Shown: positions 16,905 through 26,323, counted from the stretch's first letter. The stretch: 64,000 nt of DNA from Haloplanus ruber (GCF_024494725.1 NZ_JANHDK010000003.1:372001-436000); one strand, 5' to 3'. The notes: a model not told the origin generated them from the sequence alone. Translations and numbers: made by a program.

Positions 16905-18308
16905 ATGCGGCTCCACTGGCACCGGACGGATCTCCGCCCGTCCGACAACCTGGCCCTGACGACGGGTGACGACCCGATACTGCCGGTCTACGTCTTCGAT
17001 CCGCGCGTATTGACGCACGCCGCGCCGCCACGGGTGGCGTTCGTCCGCGACAGCCTCGCCACCCTCCGCGAGTGGTATCGCGCCCGCGAGAGCGACCTCC
17101 TGATCGTTCGTGGCGAGGCACCGACGGAACTCGCCCGCCTGGCCGACGAGTACGACGCCGACACGGTGTCGTGGGCGCAGGCCTACTCCGGGTTGGGCCG
17201 CCGGCGCGACGACCGGGTCGCCGACCGCCTCGCCGCCGACGGCGTCGACCACCGGGTCGTCCACGACCACCTCCACCACGAACCGGGGTCGATCACCACC
17301 AACCAGGGGGAGCCATACGCCGTCTACAGCTACTTCTGGAAGAAGTGGCGCGACCGCGAGAAGGCGTCGTCGGTGGCGGCGCCGGGGGCGGACCGCCTCG
17401 CCGATCCCGGCGTCGAGACGCCCATCCCGACGCTCGCCGACCTCGACTTCGACGACCCGGAGGCGACGATTCCGCCCGGCGGCTACGAGACGGCACGCCA
17501 CCGCCTCAACGAGTTCTGCTCGGGACCGATCTACGACTACGAGTCGACGCGCGACCGCCCCGCGGCCGACGCCACCTCGCGGCTCTCGCCGCACCTGGCC
17601 CACGGAACCGTGGGTATTCGAACGGTCAACGACCGGGTCGTCCGCGCCCGCGAGAACGCCCCCGACGAGGAGGCCCGCGAGGCCGTCGAGACGTTCCGTG
17701 GCGAACTCGCCTGGCGGGAGTTCTACCACCACGTTCTCTATTTCAACCCCGAGGTGGTGACCGAGAACTACCGCGACTACGAACACGACATCGAGTGGCG
17801 GGCCGACGCTGCGGAGCTTCAAGCCTGGAAGGACGGAGAGACGGGCTATCCGATTGTCGACGCCGGCATGCGCCAGCTCCGCGCGGAGGCGTACATGCAC
17901 AACCGCGTCCGCATGATCGTCGCCTCCTTCCTGACCAAGGACCTCCTGATCGACTGGCGTGAGGGCTACGACTGGTTCCGGCAGAAACTCGTCGATCACA
18001 ACCCCGCAAACAACAACGGCGGCTGGCAGTGGGCCGCCTCGACCGGCACCGACGCCCAGCCCTACTTCCGCATCTTCAACCCGATGACCCAGGGCGAACG
18101 CCACGACCCCGACGCCGCGTACATCCGGGAGTACGTCCCCGAACTCCGGGGAGTCGACCCCGACCTGATCCACGACTGGCACGAACTGTCACCGACACAG
18201 CGTCACCGGACGGCGCCCGACTATCCCGCCCCTATCGTCGACCACAGCGAGCGCCGGGAAGCGGCACTCGCGATGTTCGAGCGAGCCCGTGGCGAGGCCG
18301 ACGACTGA
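16905..18308 (+). CDS. phr: Class I deoxyribodipyrimidine photolyase
   Basis: The 467-residue enzyme repairs cyclobutane pyrimidine dimers using light and FAD. The N-terminal antenna domain starts MRLHWHRTDLRPSDNLAL. The FAD-binding helical domain contains WREFYHHVL, GYPIVDAGMRQLRAEAYMHN, RMIVASFLTKDLLIDWR and NNGGWQWAASTGTDAQPYFR. These include the Asn and Trp residues that distinguish CPD photolyases from cryptochromes. The length and order are normal. The ATG at 16905 is set by the antenna-domain start. Confidence 0.95.
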   Translation: MRLHWHRTDLRPSDNLALTTGDDPILPVYVFDPRVLTHAAPPRVAFVRDSLATLREWYRARESDLLIVRGEAPTELARLADEYDADTVSWAQAYSGLGRRRDDRVADRLAADGVDHRVVHDHLHHEPGSITTNQGEPYAVYSYFWKKWRDREKASSVAAPGADRLADPGVETPIPTLADLDFDDPEATIPPGGYETARHRLNEFCSGPIYDYESTRDRPAADATSRLSPHLAHGTVGIRTVNDRVVRARENAPDEEAREAVETFRGELAWREFYHHVLYFNPEVVTENYRDYEHDIEWRADAAELQAWKDGETGYPIVDAGMRQLRAEAYMHNRVRMIVASFLTKDLLIDWREGYDWFRQKLVDHNPANNNGGWQWAASTGTDAQPYFRIFNPMTQGERHDPDAAYIREYVPELRGVDPDLIHDWHELSPTQRHRTAPDYPAPIVDHSERREAALAMFERARGEADD

Positions 18309-18379
18309 GCCACGACGGGCACCGACCCGCGATGCCCTCCCCCGCCCTTTTTATCCTGGGGCGCGAGCGTTTGGCACCG

Positions 18380-18589
18380 ATGACCAGCGACGACGACCCG
18401 ACGGTACCTATCGTCTGTCCGGCGTGTGAGACGACGACCCGGGTGCCGCTCACGACGGTTGCCGACGCGGTCGCGAGTCACAACGAGAACGTCCACGACG
18501 GCGAGGAGATAGCGACGGTCGATCCCGCCGTCGCCGACCGTCTCGCCGACCTCGTGGCCGAGGACATGGGACTGCTCGACGACGAGTGA
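18380..18589 (+). CDS. Small CxxC haloarchaeal protein
   Basis: The 69-residue acidic protein has one CPAC motif near the N-terminus (IVCPACETTTRVPLTTV) and a helical tail ending LVAEDMGLLDDE. HNENVHDG could add metal ligands, so a half zinc ribbon is possible. A TATA-like CTTTTTATCC at 18347-18356 sits about 29 bp before the ATG at 18380 and supports both the start and a leaderless transcript. The function is unknown. Confidence 0.75.
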   Translation: MTSDDDPTVPIVCPACETTTRVPLTTVADAVASHNENVHDGEEIATVDPAVADRLADLVAEDMGLLDDE

Positions 18590-18667
18590 GCGGTCACCCG
18601 CTGCCCCGAAACCGAATATGTTCGGGGTAACGCTCGGGGCGGCCCGGTGCCTTCGCCTACGTGTACG

Positions 18668-19288
18668 ATGTTCGACTCCGATTCACCCACGCGACGGTCG
18701 GTCGTACTGTCGACGAGCGCACTCGCACTCGGGGGCCTGAGCGGGCTGGCCGGGTGTAGCGGCGGTGGTGGCGGCGGCGGTGGCGGCGGCGAGGGCGGCG
18801 AGGGCGGCGACGGCGGGAGCGAGGACACCCCGACTGCAACCGCCACCGAGGCCAGCGGTAGTGGCGGCGACGGCGAGAGTGAGGACACCGCGACCGCAAC
18901 CGCCACCGAAGCCGACGATAGCGGCGGCGACGGCGGTGCGAGCGCCGAACTCGAGGAGTGGTTCTCGAACGTCGACAACTACGACTCCGTCGCCGACGAG
19001 ACAGGAAGCGACCAGGTGACCGTATCCGTCGGCGCGCAGGGCAACGGCGGCGCCTTCGCCTACGACCCACCGGCGATCCGGATTTCGACCGGGACGACGG
19101 TCGTCTGGGAGTGGACCGGCCAGGGCGCACAACACAACGTCGCCGCCGAGGGCGGCGCCTTCGAGAGCGAACTCAACGGAGAGGAGGGATTCACCTTCGA
19201 ACACACCTTCTCCTCGTCGGGCACCTATCGCTACGCCTGCACGCCCCACCGGACGCTTGGGATGAAAGGCGCCGTCATCGTCGAGTGA
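18668..19288 (+). CDS. Halocyanin-type blue copper lipoprotein
   Basis: The 206-residue protein starts with a twin-arginine/lipobox signal (TRRSVVLSTSALALGG, then AGC) and has a long Gly/Glu/Thr spacer. The C-terminal 110 residues form a type I copper domain. The ligands are His in GAQHNVAAEG, and Cys, His and Met in YACTPHRTLGMKG. Halocyanins are membrane-anchored electron carriers of haloarchaeal respiratory chains. The spacer contains a short internal duplication (SEDTPTATATEA.. and SEDTATATATEA..). The ATG at 18668 is chosen over an upstream in-frame start by the signal peptide. Confidence 0.93.
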   Translation: MFDSDSPTRRSVVLSTSALALGGLSGLAGCSGGGGGGGGGGEGGEGGDGGSEDTPTATATEASGSGGDGESEDTATATATEADDSGGDGGASAELEEWFSNVDNYDSVADETGSDQVTVSVGAQGNGGAFAYDPPAIRISTGTTVVWEWTGQGAQHNVAAEGGAFESELNGEEGFTFEHTFSSSGTYRYACTPHRTLGMKGAVIVE

Positions 19289-19384
19289 GCGGCGGCCGGG
19301 TATCTCCCCGCTCGCCCGAGGTCGTGTGTCGGCGGCCCACAGCCGGATCGCACTCTTTTACCCGGCGGCCCTCCGAGCGAACAC

Positions 19385-20017
19385 ATGAGCGACACTCAGG
19401 CTCGCGAGCGCATCACGGTCTACTCGGATTACGTCTGTCCCTTCTGTTATCTGGGTCGACAGTCTCTCGACCGGTATCAGGCCGAACGGGCGGAGCCACT
19501 GGCCATCGACTGGCAACCCTTCGACCTCCGTGCAGGGAAACGCGACGCCGACGGCGAGATCGACCCCACCGTCGACGACGGCAAAGACGAGGACTACTAC
19601 ACCCAGGCGCGGGAGAACGTCCGCCGTCTCAGTGAGGAGTACGACGTCGAGTTGGCTCAGGAGATTGCGACCGACGTCGACTCCCGGCCTGCGCAGGTCG
19701 TCTCGTACCGCTTGAAGCAGACGGAGGACTACGAGACGTGGCTGGCCTTCGACCGCGCAGTCTTCGAGGCGCTGTGGGCCGACGGTCGCGACATCGGTGA
19801 GATGGACGTCCTCGTCGACTGCGCCGAGGCGGCGGGCTGTGACCCATCCGTCGTCCGGGCGGCGCTCGACGACGACGACCTGTTCACACAGGTCGACGAG
19901 CAGTTCGCGGCCGCCCAACAGCGGGGGATCACTGGCGTGCCGACGTTCGCGTACGACGGCCACGCGGCACGGGGCGCGGTCCCACCCGCACAGCTCCGCC
20001 GCCTCGTCGAAGGGTAA
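19385..20017 (+). CDS. DsbA/FrnE-family thiol oxidoreductase
   Basis: The 210-residue thioredoxin-fold protein has the redox motif CPFC (VYSDYVCPFCYLGRQ), a helical insertion and the cis-proline region ITGVPTFAYDG. This places it in the DsbA/FrnE (2-hydroxychromene-2-carboxylate isomerase-like) family. No signal peptide is seen, so it acts in the cytoplasm. CTTTTA at 19355-19360 is about 27 bp before the ATG, a good TATA position. The substrate is unknown. Confidence 0.88.
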   Translation: MSDTQARERITVYSDYVCPFCYLGRQSLDRYQAERAEPLAIDWQPFDLRAGKRDADGEIDPTVDDGKDEDYYTQARENVRRLSEEYDVELAQEIATDVDSRPAQVVSYRLKQTEDYETWLAFDRAVFEALWADGRDIGEMDVLVDCAEAAGCDPSVVRAALDDDDLFTQVDEQFAAAQQRGITGVPTFAYDGHAARGAVPPAQLRRLVEG

Positions 20018-20055
20018 TCCCAACCTATTCGTCGCTGTCCCCCTGATAACCGGTA

Positions 20056-21114
20056 ATGGTCGCGGACGAGACGAGTCGACGCCGCTTTCTCCGTGTGGGT
20101 GGATTCGCGCTGGCAACGGGACTCGCCGGATGCGGCGCGTCGGCACCGGGAGGCGACGACGGCGCGTCGGCCGACACGTCGTCGTCCGACGCCAGTCCAT
20201 ACACCCAGGTGTACCGCGACACCATCGATTCGGTTCTCCTGGTCCGAACGGACGACGGAAGCGGTACAGGCTTCGTCTCCGACGACGCTCACGTCGTGAC
20301 GAACGCCCACGTCGTCGGCGACGCGACGGCAGTCGAACTCCGGACGAGCGAGGGTGAGTGGTACGAGGGAGAGGTCGTCGGCACCGACCCCAACAGTGAT
20401 CTGGCGGCCATCGCCGTCGAAGACCTCCCGTCGTCGTCGCCGCTCTCGTTTGCCGACGACCCGGCGGTCATCGGACAGGAGGTGGTCGCCATCGGCAACC
20501 CCTTCGACCTCGACGGCTCGGTCACGACCGGCGTCGTCAGCGGCACCGACCGGTCGGTTCCTGCGCCGACGGGATTCAACATCCCCGACGCCATCCAGAC
20601 CGACGCGGCGGTCAACCCGGGCAACAGCGGCGGGCCGCTGGTCGCGCTGGACGGATCGGTGGTCGCTGTCATCAACTCCGGCGGCGGCGACAACATCGCC
20701 TTCGGCATCTCGGCCGCCCTCGCCCGGCGGGTGCTTCCGGAACTCATCGAGACCGGCTCGTTCGAGCACTCCTTTCTCGGCGCCGCGCTGGCGCCCGTCA
20801 CCCCGACGCTCGCCGCGGCGAACGGCCTCGCAGAGCCGCGTGGACTGCTCGTGACCCAGGTGGTGACCGACGGTCCGTCCGCGGGGATCCTCCAGGGGAG
20901 CGAACCGGAGGTCGTCGACGGTGAGTCCGTCCCCGTCGGCGGCGACGTACTGCTGTCCATCGAGGGGACGACCACGAACACGGCGGAGACGCTGGGGAGC
21001 TACCTCGCTTTGGAGACCGATCCGGGTGATACCGTCTCGCTGACGGTCCTGCGTGACGGGAGCGAGCAGACCGTCGAGGTGGAACTCGGAACCCGCCCGA
21101 CCGAGACGGCCTGA
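20056..21114 (+). CDS. HtrA-like exported serine protease with PDZ domain
   Basis: The 352-residue protein starts with a Tat motif (TSRRRFLRVGG) and lipobox (GLAGC). The trypsin-like domain (about 45-235) has a complete triad: His in VVTNAHVVG, Asp in NSDLAAI and Ser in NPGNSGGPL. A PDZ domain (about 245-345; it includes GLLVTQV and TNTAETLGSYLALETDPGDTV) follows. It should act outside the membrane in protein quality control. Haloarchaea commonly encode such HtrA/DegP homologues. Confidence 0.92.
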   Translation: MVADETSRRRFLRVGGFALATGLAGCGASAPGGDDGASADTSSSDASPYTQVYRDTIDSVLLVRTDDGSGTGFVSDDAHVVTNAHVVGDATAVELRTSEGEWYEGEVVGTDPNSDLAAIAVEDLPSSSPLSFADDPAVIGQEVVAIGNPFDLDGSVTTGVVSGTDRSVPAPTGFNIPDAIQTDAAVNPGNSGGPLVALDGSVVAVINSGGGDNIAFGISAALARRVLPELIETGSFEHSFLGAALAPVTPTLAAANGLAEPRGLLVTQVVTDGPSAGILQGSEPEVVDGESVPVGGDVLLSIEGTTTNTAETLGSYLALETDPGDTVSLTVLRDGSEQTVEVELGTRPTETA

Positions 21115-21193
21115 CCCGACTCCATCCGCTGATAATCGGGCCGTACCACTCATAAGCCAGCCCGTCCACGTACCCGAACGAGGACGGTCCCCC

Positions 21194-23095
21194 ATGGAGG
21201 AACGCATCGCCGTCGCCGCGCTCACGCTCGCGCTCGTATCGAGCATCGGCGTCGCGTCGCTCGGCGTGCCGGCCGCGGCCCAGACCGGCGACTCGCCCGA
21301 CGTGCGTGTCAACGTCGACGGCTCGCCACTCGACCTCGGTGAGGTCCACCGGACGACGAGCGACCCGTGGCTGACGGTGACCGCGACGGCGCCGGCCGGT
21401 GAACGCGTCACCCTGATCGAGATCAGGGTCGATGGGGAGACCAGACACGCCTTCGAGCCCTCGACCCGAGAGGCCGAGGAACACGTCGTCCTCGACCTAG
21501 AGGGCGGCGACCACCGGATCGACGTCGTCGTCAGGGGTGGGGGGGCAACGACATACTCGGCGACGGTCGTCAGAGACAACATGGCACCGTCGGTGACGTT
21601 CGCGCCGCCGCTTCAAGGCGGACCGACGGGCTACGACACCGAGACACTGGAGCGTCTCGGCACCTCGAACCCGATTTTCGTCGTCGATGGTGACTCCATC
21701 AGCACCCTCGACTCGGTGTCGAGCCGAAGCGTCGGCAACTCCACCCTGACGGTCGGAGGGACCATCGACGATCACTCCGAGATCCGGGCCGTCCGGATCG
21801 AACACGCCTACGAGTACGCCCCCGTCCGCGACGACAACGAAGACGAGAACGAGGACCGTGAAGAGTTCGCCTACGACCCCGAGGATCAGGTGCCGATCCA
21901 CCCCGGGGTGGAGATACCGACCGGCGACGTCGATGGCGACGGCAATCCGGACCAACTCGATAAGTACTTTCTCGACTCCCCCGGTGACACGTTCAACAAA
22001 ACGCTGACGCTCGCGCTGGGCGAGAACTACTTCCGAATCGCCGTCGAGGACGCCCTCGGTAACATCGCCGTCTATCACGTCGTCGTCACCGTCAACGACG
22101 GGACAGCCCCGACGATGAACGTGACCCGGGTACGCTACCGCTCGCCAACTCGTCTCCACGTCGAAGGGACGGTCAGCGACGCTGTCCAGGTCCACGACGT
22201 CTGGCTGGAGGATACGATCCTGACACTCGACGACGTGGAGGCAGACATCGACGCCGAGGACCTCGATGGCACCGACATCTGCGCGGCCGCCGACCTCATC
22301 GAGTTCGAACACGACGACCAGCTCTGTGCGGTGTACCCCGGCGGCACCGTCCGGGTGACAGACGACGACTCGCTGGTCGTGCGCCACCGCGTGGTGTTCC
22401 GCCGGCCGACGCGCCCCGACGCCGACCGGAAGCGTATCAGCTTCAACACGACCGTCTATCACCCGCCCGGCGACGACAGCCTCACGCTGGGGGCGGCCGA
22501 CACCGCGCTCAACGAACGGCGCCAGACTGACGCGCTGTCGACGTTTCTCGGCCCGAACATCACCATCAGCGACCGTCGAACCGGCTACGCCGAGGGACGG
22601 GTTGTCTCGGTCGGCGGCCGGATCACGGGGGGACAGCCCGCCGACGCGAGCGTCGAGACGCTCGATCCGGACACCGGACGGCTGGTCGACATCCGGCCCG
22701 TCGACATCGGTCCCGAGGGCCGCTTCGCGACTCGACTCGACGGTCTCGACGACGAGACGCACGTTCGCGTTCGCGTCCGCGACGCGAGCGGGACGGAGTA
22801 TCTCAACTCGACGAACGTGACCGCCCCGGCCGACGACCCGGCGACGCCGGCCCCCGAGACGCCTGCGGACGACGGTGCCGACGGCACCACCACCCCGACG
22901 GCGACACCCGCCCCGCCCGACGACGGAACCGACGGGTTCCGGATTCCCTTCCTAGGTATCGTCGTCCCCATTCCCGGGGTGCTCACCGCCAGCGTCTCCA
23001 TCCCGGTCCCGGTTCTCGGCCCGTTCGACCTGCCGCTCGTTCCGGTGGGTGCGTTGGCGTTGCTCGGCGGCGCCGTCGCCGTTCGGCGGCGGTGA
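21194..23095 (+). CDS. Large secreted surface protein with C-terminal anchor
   Basis: The 633-residue protein has a Sec-type signal peptide (about 1-27, ending PAAAQ) and a long beta-rich ectodomain. The ectodomain carries a calcium-loop-like DVDGDGNPDQLD, two cysteines in the ICAAADLIEFEHDDQLC region and recurring TxTVNDGTAPTM-type Ig-like segments. A Pro/Thr-rich linker and a hydrophobic C-terminus ending in RRR follow, so it is tethered at the cell surface. The linker contains no clear PGF-CTERM signature. The function is unknown. Confidence 0.75.
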   Translation: MEERIAVAALTLALVSSIGVASLGVPAAAQTGDSPDVRVNVDGSPLDLGEVHRTTSDPWLTVTATAPAGERVTLIEIRVDGETRHAFEPSTREAEEHVVLDLEGGDHRIDVVVRGGGATTYSATVVRDNMAPSVTFAPPLQGGPTGYDTETLERLGTSNPIFVVDGDSISTLDSVSSRSVGNSTLTVGGTIDDHSEIRAVRIEHAYEYAPVRDDNEDENEDREEFAYDPEDQVPIHPGVEIPTGDVDGDGNPDQLDKYFLDSPGDTFNKTLTLALGENYFRIAVEDALGNIAVYHVVVTVNDGTAPTMNVTRVRYRSPTRLHVEGTVSDAVQVHDVWLEDTILTLDDVEADIDAEDLDGTDICAAADLIEFEHDDQLCAVYPGGTVRVTDDDSLVVRHRVVFRRPTRPDADRKRISFNTTVYHPPGDDSLTLGAADTALNERRQTDALSTFLGPNITISDRRTGYAEGRVVSVGGRITGGQPADASVETLDPDTGRLVDIRPVDIGPEGRFATRLDGLDDETHVRVRVRDASGTEYLNSTNVTAPADDPATPAPETPADDGADGTTTPTATPAPPDDGTDGFRIPFLGIVVPIPGVLTASVSIPVPVLGPFDLPLVPVGALALLGGAVAVRRR

Positions 23096-23104
23096 CGGCG
23101 GGAC

Positions 23105-23305
23105 TCACCGACGGGGGAACCGGGCGAGACAGACGACGAACAGACACGCGGCGAGCAGCGAACCGGCACCGGCGGCCACTCGAAGCGGCAGCGCGGAGAC
23201 GACGCCGACGGCGATGCCGCCGAACAGCGCGACGCCCATCGCCGCGAGCAGATAATCGACGCCCCGATGCGTCGCCGGGGCCGACCAGACGGTCCGGTCG
23301 CTCAT
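23105..23305 (-). CDS. Two-helix membrane protein
   Basis: The 66-residue protein has two transmembrane helices (about residues 18-37 and 42-60) and a positively charged C-terminal ARFPRR, suggesting a cytoplasmic tail. It is convergent with the surface protein gene. AT-rich sequence just upstream (23310-23345) can serve as promoter. The family is not recognised. Confidence 0.65.
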   Translation of the reverse strand: MSDRTVWSAPATHRGVDYLLAAMGVALFGGIAVGVVSALPLRVAAGAGSLLAACLFVVCLARFPRR

Positions 23306-23466
23306 CTTGGTAATTACATCTAATTAGAAACGGGTATATCTTTCGCCTCGGTGACAGGCTGTGTCGTGGCCGGCTCCGTCGTGTTTCGGGGTCGCCAGGC
23401 ACCGCGGCGCCGCCGTGGACACGTTCGGCCGAAAGGCTAAGCCTGTGGGCGGTCCCGTTCGGACCG

Positions 23467-23940
23467 ATGCTGCACTCTGAGCCACCGACTGACGCCGACC
23501 CGGATCGCTGGACGCTGACCGTCGACGGCGCCGTCGCTGACCCGCTGTCGGTGTCCGTGGCCGACCTCGCGGCCGACGACGCGATGCGGTCGTCGACGGC
23601 CTGTACCGGCGAGACGGCGGCGGCACAGACGTGGCAGGGGATCGGTGTCGGGACGCTCGTCGACCGGACGGTGCCTGACGCGGCGGCGACCCACGCGCTG
23701 GTCCACTCTGTCGACCCCGAGTACGCCTGTGGGTTCGCCCTCGACCGCCTCCGGGCGGCGCTACTCGCGGTTCGGGTGGACGACGAGCCGATTCCGACCG
23801 AGCGGGGCGGCCCCGTGCGCCTCCTCGTGCCCGACGCCGACTGCTGGGAGCGGGTGAAGTGGGTCACCCGCGTCGACGTGTTGACCGACCCGCCGGGCGA
23901 GGCCGACACCGCCCGGGACCGGGTGCCCGCCGACGTCTGA
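23467..23940 (+). CDS. Small sulfite-oxidase-like molybdopterin-domain protein
   Basis: The 157-residue protein resembles the molybdopterin-binding domain of the sulfite oxidase family: WTLTVDGAVADPLSVSVADL at the N-terminus, STACTGE with the possible Mo-ligand Cys, TWQGIGVGTLV, GGPVRLLVPD, and CWERVKWVTRVDVL at the C-terminus. It is much shorter than YedY or sulfite oxidase and has no signal or dimerisation domain. It may be a minimal oxidoreductase or a non-catalytic relative. Confidence 0.8.
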   Translation: MLHSEPPTDADPDRWTLTVDGAVADPLSVSVADLAADDAMRSSTACTGETAAAQTWQGIGVGTLVDRTVPDAAATHALVHSVDPEYACGFALDRLRAALLAVRVDDEPIPTERGGPVRLLVPDADCWERVKWVTRVDVLTDPPGEADTARDRVPADV

Positions 23941-24097
23941 TTGGTAACGCTCTGTGACTACGATCACGATCGTCGTCCACGGATCACCAACCGCTACGGC
24001 GCGGGCCGGGCGTCACTCTGGCGCCACTGGTGCACGAACGGGGGGTATTATTCGTTCGCTTGATATTTCATCCCCCCGAAGTAACTGTAGTGCGTGA

Positions 24098-24394
24098 ATG
24101 TACGACCCAATCCACCCTGGATTCTACCACTTCTGGTCGTCGGCGCTTGTGGGATTGCTGGGGTATCTGTCGATCTGTTTGATATCATCAGTCTCGCAAT
24201 CGACGGACCTCCGTGGATGTGGAACCTCGATCTCCTTACGGCAGTTCTACTTACTGTTGGTATTGGCTGTCTGGACGCATATCATCGCAGACGTCATTGA
24301 ACACGGCTATCTCCCGCGGATTGGCTGGGGTCTCCAGGGACTCTCCGACTATCTACGCTCGCTCCTCTGGATGGGGATTCCCCCCGTCGTGTAG
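24098..24394 (+). CDS. Membrane protein of unknown function, atypical codon use
   Basis: The 98-residue protein has hydrophobic segments at about 12-30 and 48-66 and a short C-terminal helix. It starts MYDPIHPGFYHFW and contains WTHIIADVIEHGYLPRIGWG. About 70 percent of third positions are G or C, lower than in neighbouring genes. The alternative frame starting at 24094 has only about 45 percent, which identifies this frame as the coding one. No family is recognised. The flanks (23941-24097 and 24395-24451) are also relatively AT-rich. Confidence 0.55.
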   Translation: MYDPIHPGFYHFWSSALVGLLGYLSICLISSVSQSTDLRGCGTSISLRQFYLLLVLAVWTHIIADVIEHGYLPRIGWGLQGLSDYLRSLLWMGIPPVV

Positions 24395-24451
24395 CGCCGC
24401 GGTGGCCGCATCTTTATACACCCCTCGCTTCAATAGAGTGATGATTGGGTT

Positions 24452-25381
24452 ATGGGGGGAGTTAACGGCGGCACGCCGAGCGGCGAGCGATCCGTCGACC
24501 GGTCGGCCGCGACGTTACTGTTGACACAGGACGGAGGGCGTGATGCGCTCGACCGACTAGACGTTACACCCGACGCAGCCGAGGTACTGGTGGTGTCCGC
24601 CGAGCGCTCGGCAACGGCCGCTGTCGACGACTGGCGGGCGTCCCACGGGTCGCTCCCGGCCGCGTTCGGCCTGATCTCCTTCGGGGAGTTCGGCCGGTCG
24701 GCCGCCACGCGGGGGGCAGACGACGGCCCGTCGCGCCGGTCGCTTCCCGGACGCGACGTGACGGTGACGACGATGTCCGATCCCGGGAACCTCCAGCGAC
24801 TCGGGACGGCCGTCACGCTCTATCTCGACGACTGGGCCGACACCGACCGCGACACCGTGGTCTACGTCGACGACCTCACCCCGTTCGTCGAGGCCGGCGG
24901 TCTCGAACCAACCTTCCAGTTCCTCCACCTGCTGAGTCAGACGGTCACGGGCACGAACGCCACGCTGGTCGTTCGCGCCGATGCGTCGGCGACCGACGAG
25001 CAGACGGTCAACACGCTCCGGCCGCTGTTCGACGCGGTGATCGATAACGACGCGGCGCCGCCCGCTCTCGATACCGATACGCTCCACGAACTGCTCCGCA
25101 ACCCTCGACGGCGGTTCGTCCTCCGCTCGCTACTCGCGGAGGAGGGGACGACGCTCGACCGACTGGCCGCGCGGCTGGCGGCCTGGGAGAACGACACCGA
25201 CGAACCCACCGACGCGGAGCGAACCCGAGCGTTCACGGCGCTCGCCTCGGTGCACGTGCCGCGGCTGGCCGAGGCCGGACTGGTGGTGTTCGACCGCTCG
25301 GCAAAGCGGGTGTCGCTCTCGGACGCCGCACGCGACGCTGGGCGCCTCGAAGGCTATCTGAACGAGTCGTTCGACGACTGA
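24452..25381 (+). CDS. DUF7504/DUF7344-type haloarchaeal regulator
   Basis: The 309-residue protein pairs an N-terminal RecA/KaiC-like fold without a Walker A motif (strands EVLVVSAE and DTVVYVDDLTPFVEAGG) with a C-terminal winged helix (LHELLRNPRRRFVLRSLLAE through LAEAGLVVFDRSAKRVSLSD). I recognise this as the haloarchaeal DUF7504 plus DUF7344 arrangement. The lack of a P-loop suggests no ATPase activity. It may be a signalling or transcription factor. It ends one base before the stop of the convergent HalOD1 gene. Confidence 0.75.
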   Translation: MGGVNGGTPSGERSVDRSAATLLLTQDGGRDALDRLDVTPDAAEVLVVSAERSATAAVDDWRASHGSLPAAFGLISFGEFGRSAATRGADDGPSRRSLPGRDVTVTTMSDPGNLQRLGTAVTLYLDDWADTDRDTVVYVDDLTPFVEAGGLEPTFQFLHLLSQTVTGTNATLVVRADASATDEQTVNTLRPLFDAVIDNDAAPPALDTDTLHELLRNPRRRFVLRSLLAEEGTTLDRLAARLAAWENDTDEPTDAERTRAFTALASVHVPRLAEAGLVVFDRSAKRVSLSDAARDAGRLEGYLNESFDD

Positions 25382-25699
25382 CTACGTGGTCGGGTCGACG
25401 CGCACCTCGCCGTCGCCGGTCACCGTCACCCGACATCCCGCGAGTTCGAAGGTGAGCGTCCCGCCCACGCGGGAGGTTCCGTCGGGTTTGTGGCCGAAGA
25501 TGCGGTTCAGCGCATCCGGCCGGACGACAGCGTTGAGGTCGATATCTGTCGGGTCCGCGCCGGTCACTTCGAGCACCGCGTGGACGACGGTGACGCTCAA
25601 TTCGACGTCGCTCGTCTCGTGGTGGTCGACCACGTACGCTCCCGTCTCCGGGTCGTACGTTCCAGTCGCGTTGGAATCGGGGGGAGAGTTCTCCTGCAT
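25382..25699 (-). CDS. HalOD1 output-domain protein
   Basis: The 105-residue protein has the HalOD1 pattern: VELSVTVVHAVLEVTGADPT, then the acidic-hydrophobic core DLNAVVRPDALNRIFGH, and the beta hairpin GTLTFELAGCRVTVTGDGEVRV. The ATG at 25699 (MQENSPPDS) is chosen over the longer frame because upstream residues are low-complexity. It follows the MinD-associated gene after 77 bp on the same strand and is tail-to-tail with the DUF7504-type gene. Confidence 0.8.
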   Translation of the reverse strand: MQENSPPDSNATGTYDPETGAYVVDHHETSDVELSVTVVHAVLEVTGADPTDIDLNAVVRPDALNRIFGHKPDGTSRVGGTLTFELAGCRVTVTGDGEVRVDPTT

Positions 25700-25776
25700 G
25701 ATCGTCTGTCCGTCGCTGTCGTCGTCTACGTCGGCCGACGGTATAGATGTGTGTGTTCGTGACGTGGCCGCGCGAC

Positions 25777-26313
25777 TCAGTCGTCGAGGGCGTCGGTCAG
25801 TCCCCACTCTTCGGCGCGGGCGCGGGCCTCCTCGCGGGCCTGTTCGCGGATGGCCTCGATCCCCGCCTCGTCCGCGAGAAACGCCGCGACGGTGTCGCCG
25901 TCACCGTCGCCGAGGCGTTCGTCCGGCGCCGCCTCCCGCGTTCGGGTCACGAGGTCACGGTTCGCGGCCAGTCGCTCGGCGGGCAGTCCCGGCGGCACCC
26001 GAAGATCGTCGGCCTCGTGGGTCTCGGCCAGGTCCGCGTCGTCGAGTTCGTAGAGGTCGACGCTGTACGGTCCCGGTCCCGCGAGGTCGTTCAGGGCGTC
26101 CGCACCCCCGCGGTCGGTGTCGGTACAGTACGCGAGGGTGGGGACGCCCGCCTCGAAGGTGAGCACGCCCCGGGTCTCGTCGCCGAGGAGGACCGCGTCC
26201 TGTGGCTCGAAGACGGCATAGCCGGTGAGACGCCGGTCGAGGGCGGTCGCAAGCGTCGTCCCGGGGTCGTCGACGACGCGCGACCGGATCAGGTCGCCGC
26301 GTGGAATCTTCAT
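25777..26313 (-). CDS. MinD-associated haloarchaeal protein, unknown function
   Basis: The 178-residue acidic protein has a beta-rich N-terminal domain (MKIPRGDLIRSRVVDDPG; GYAVFEPQDAVLLGDETRGVL) and a C-terminal helix rich in Glu, Ala and Arg (IREQAREEARARAEEW). It starts 10 bp after the MinD-like gene and is surely cotranscribed with it. MinD-type ATPases work with a partner, and this is the natural candidate. The family is not identified with confidence (possibly DUF8054). Confidence 0.75.
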   Translation of the reverse strand: MKIPRGDLIRSRVVDDPGTTLATALDRRLTGYAVFEPQDAVLLGDETRGVLTFEAGVPTLAYCTDTDRGGADALNDLAGPGPYSVDLYELDDADLAETHEADDLRVPPGLPAERLAANRDLVTRTREAAPDERLGDGDGDTVAAFLADEAGIEAIREQAREEARARAEEWGLTDALDD

Positions 26314-26323
26314 CGGCCGGCGG

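Noticed and set aside
16824-18182. Long upstream extension of the HalOD1 frame through the opposite strand of the photolyase
   Set aside because: The photolyase is certain on the plus strand. Only the last 105 codons of the minus-strand frame resemble a protein family.
24094-24300. Alternative reading frame encoding a 68-residue hydrophobic peptide
   Set aside because: Third-position GC is about 45 percent against about 70 percent for the overlapping frame at 24098, so it is unlikely to be the coding frame.
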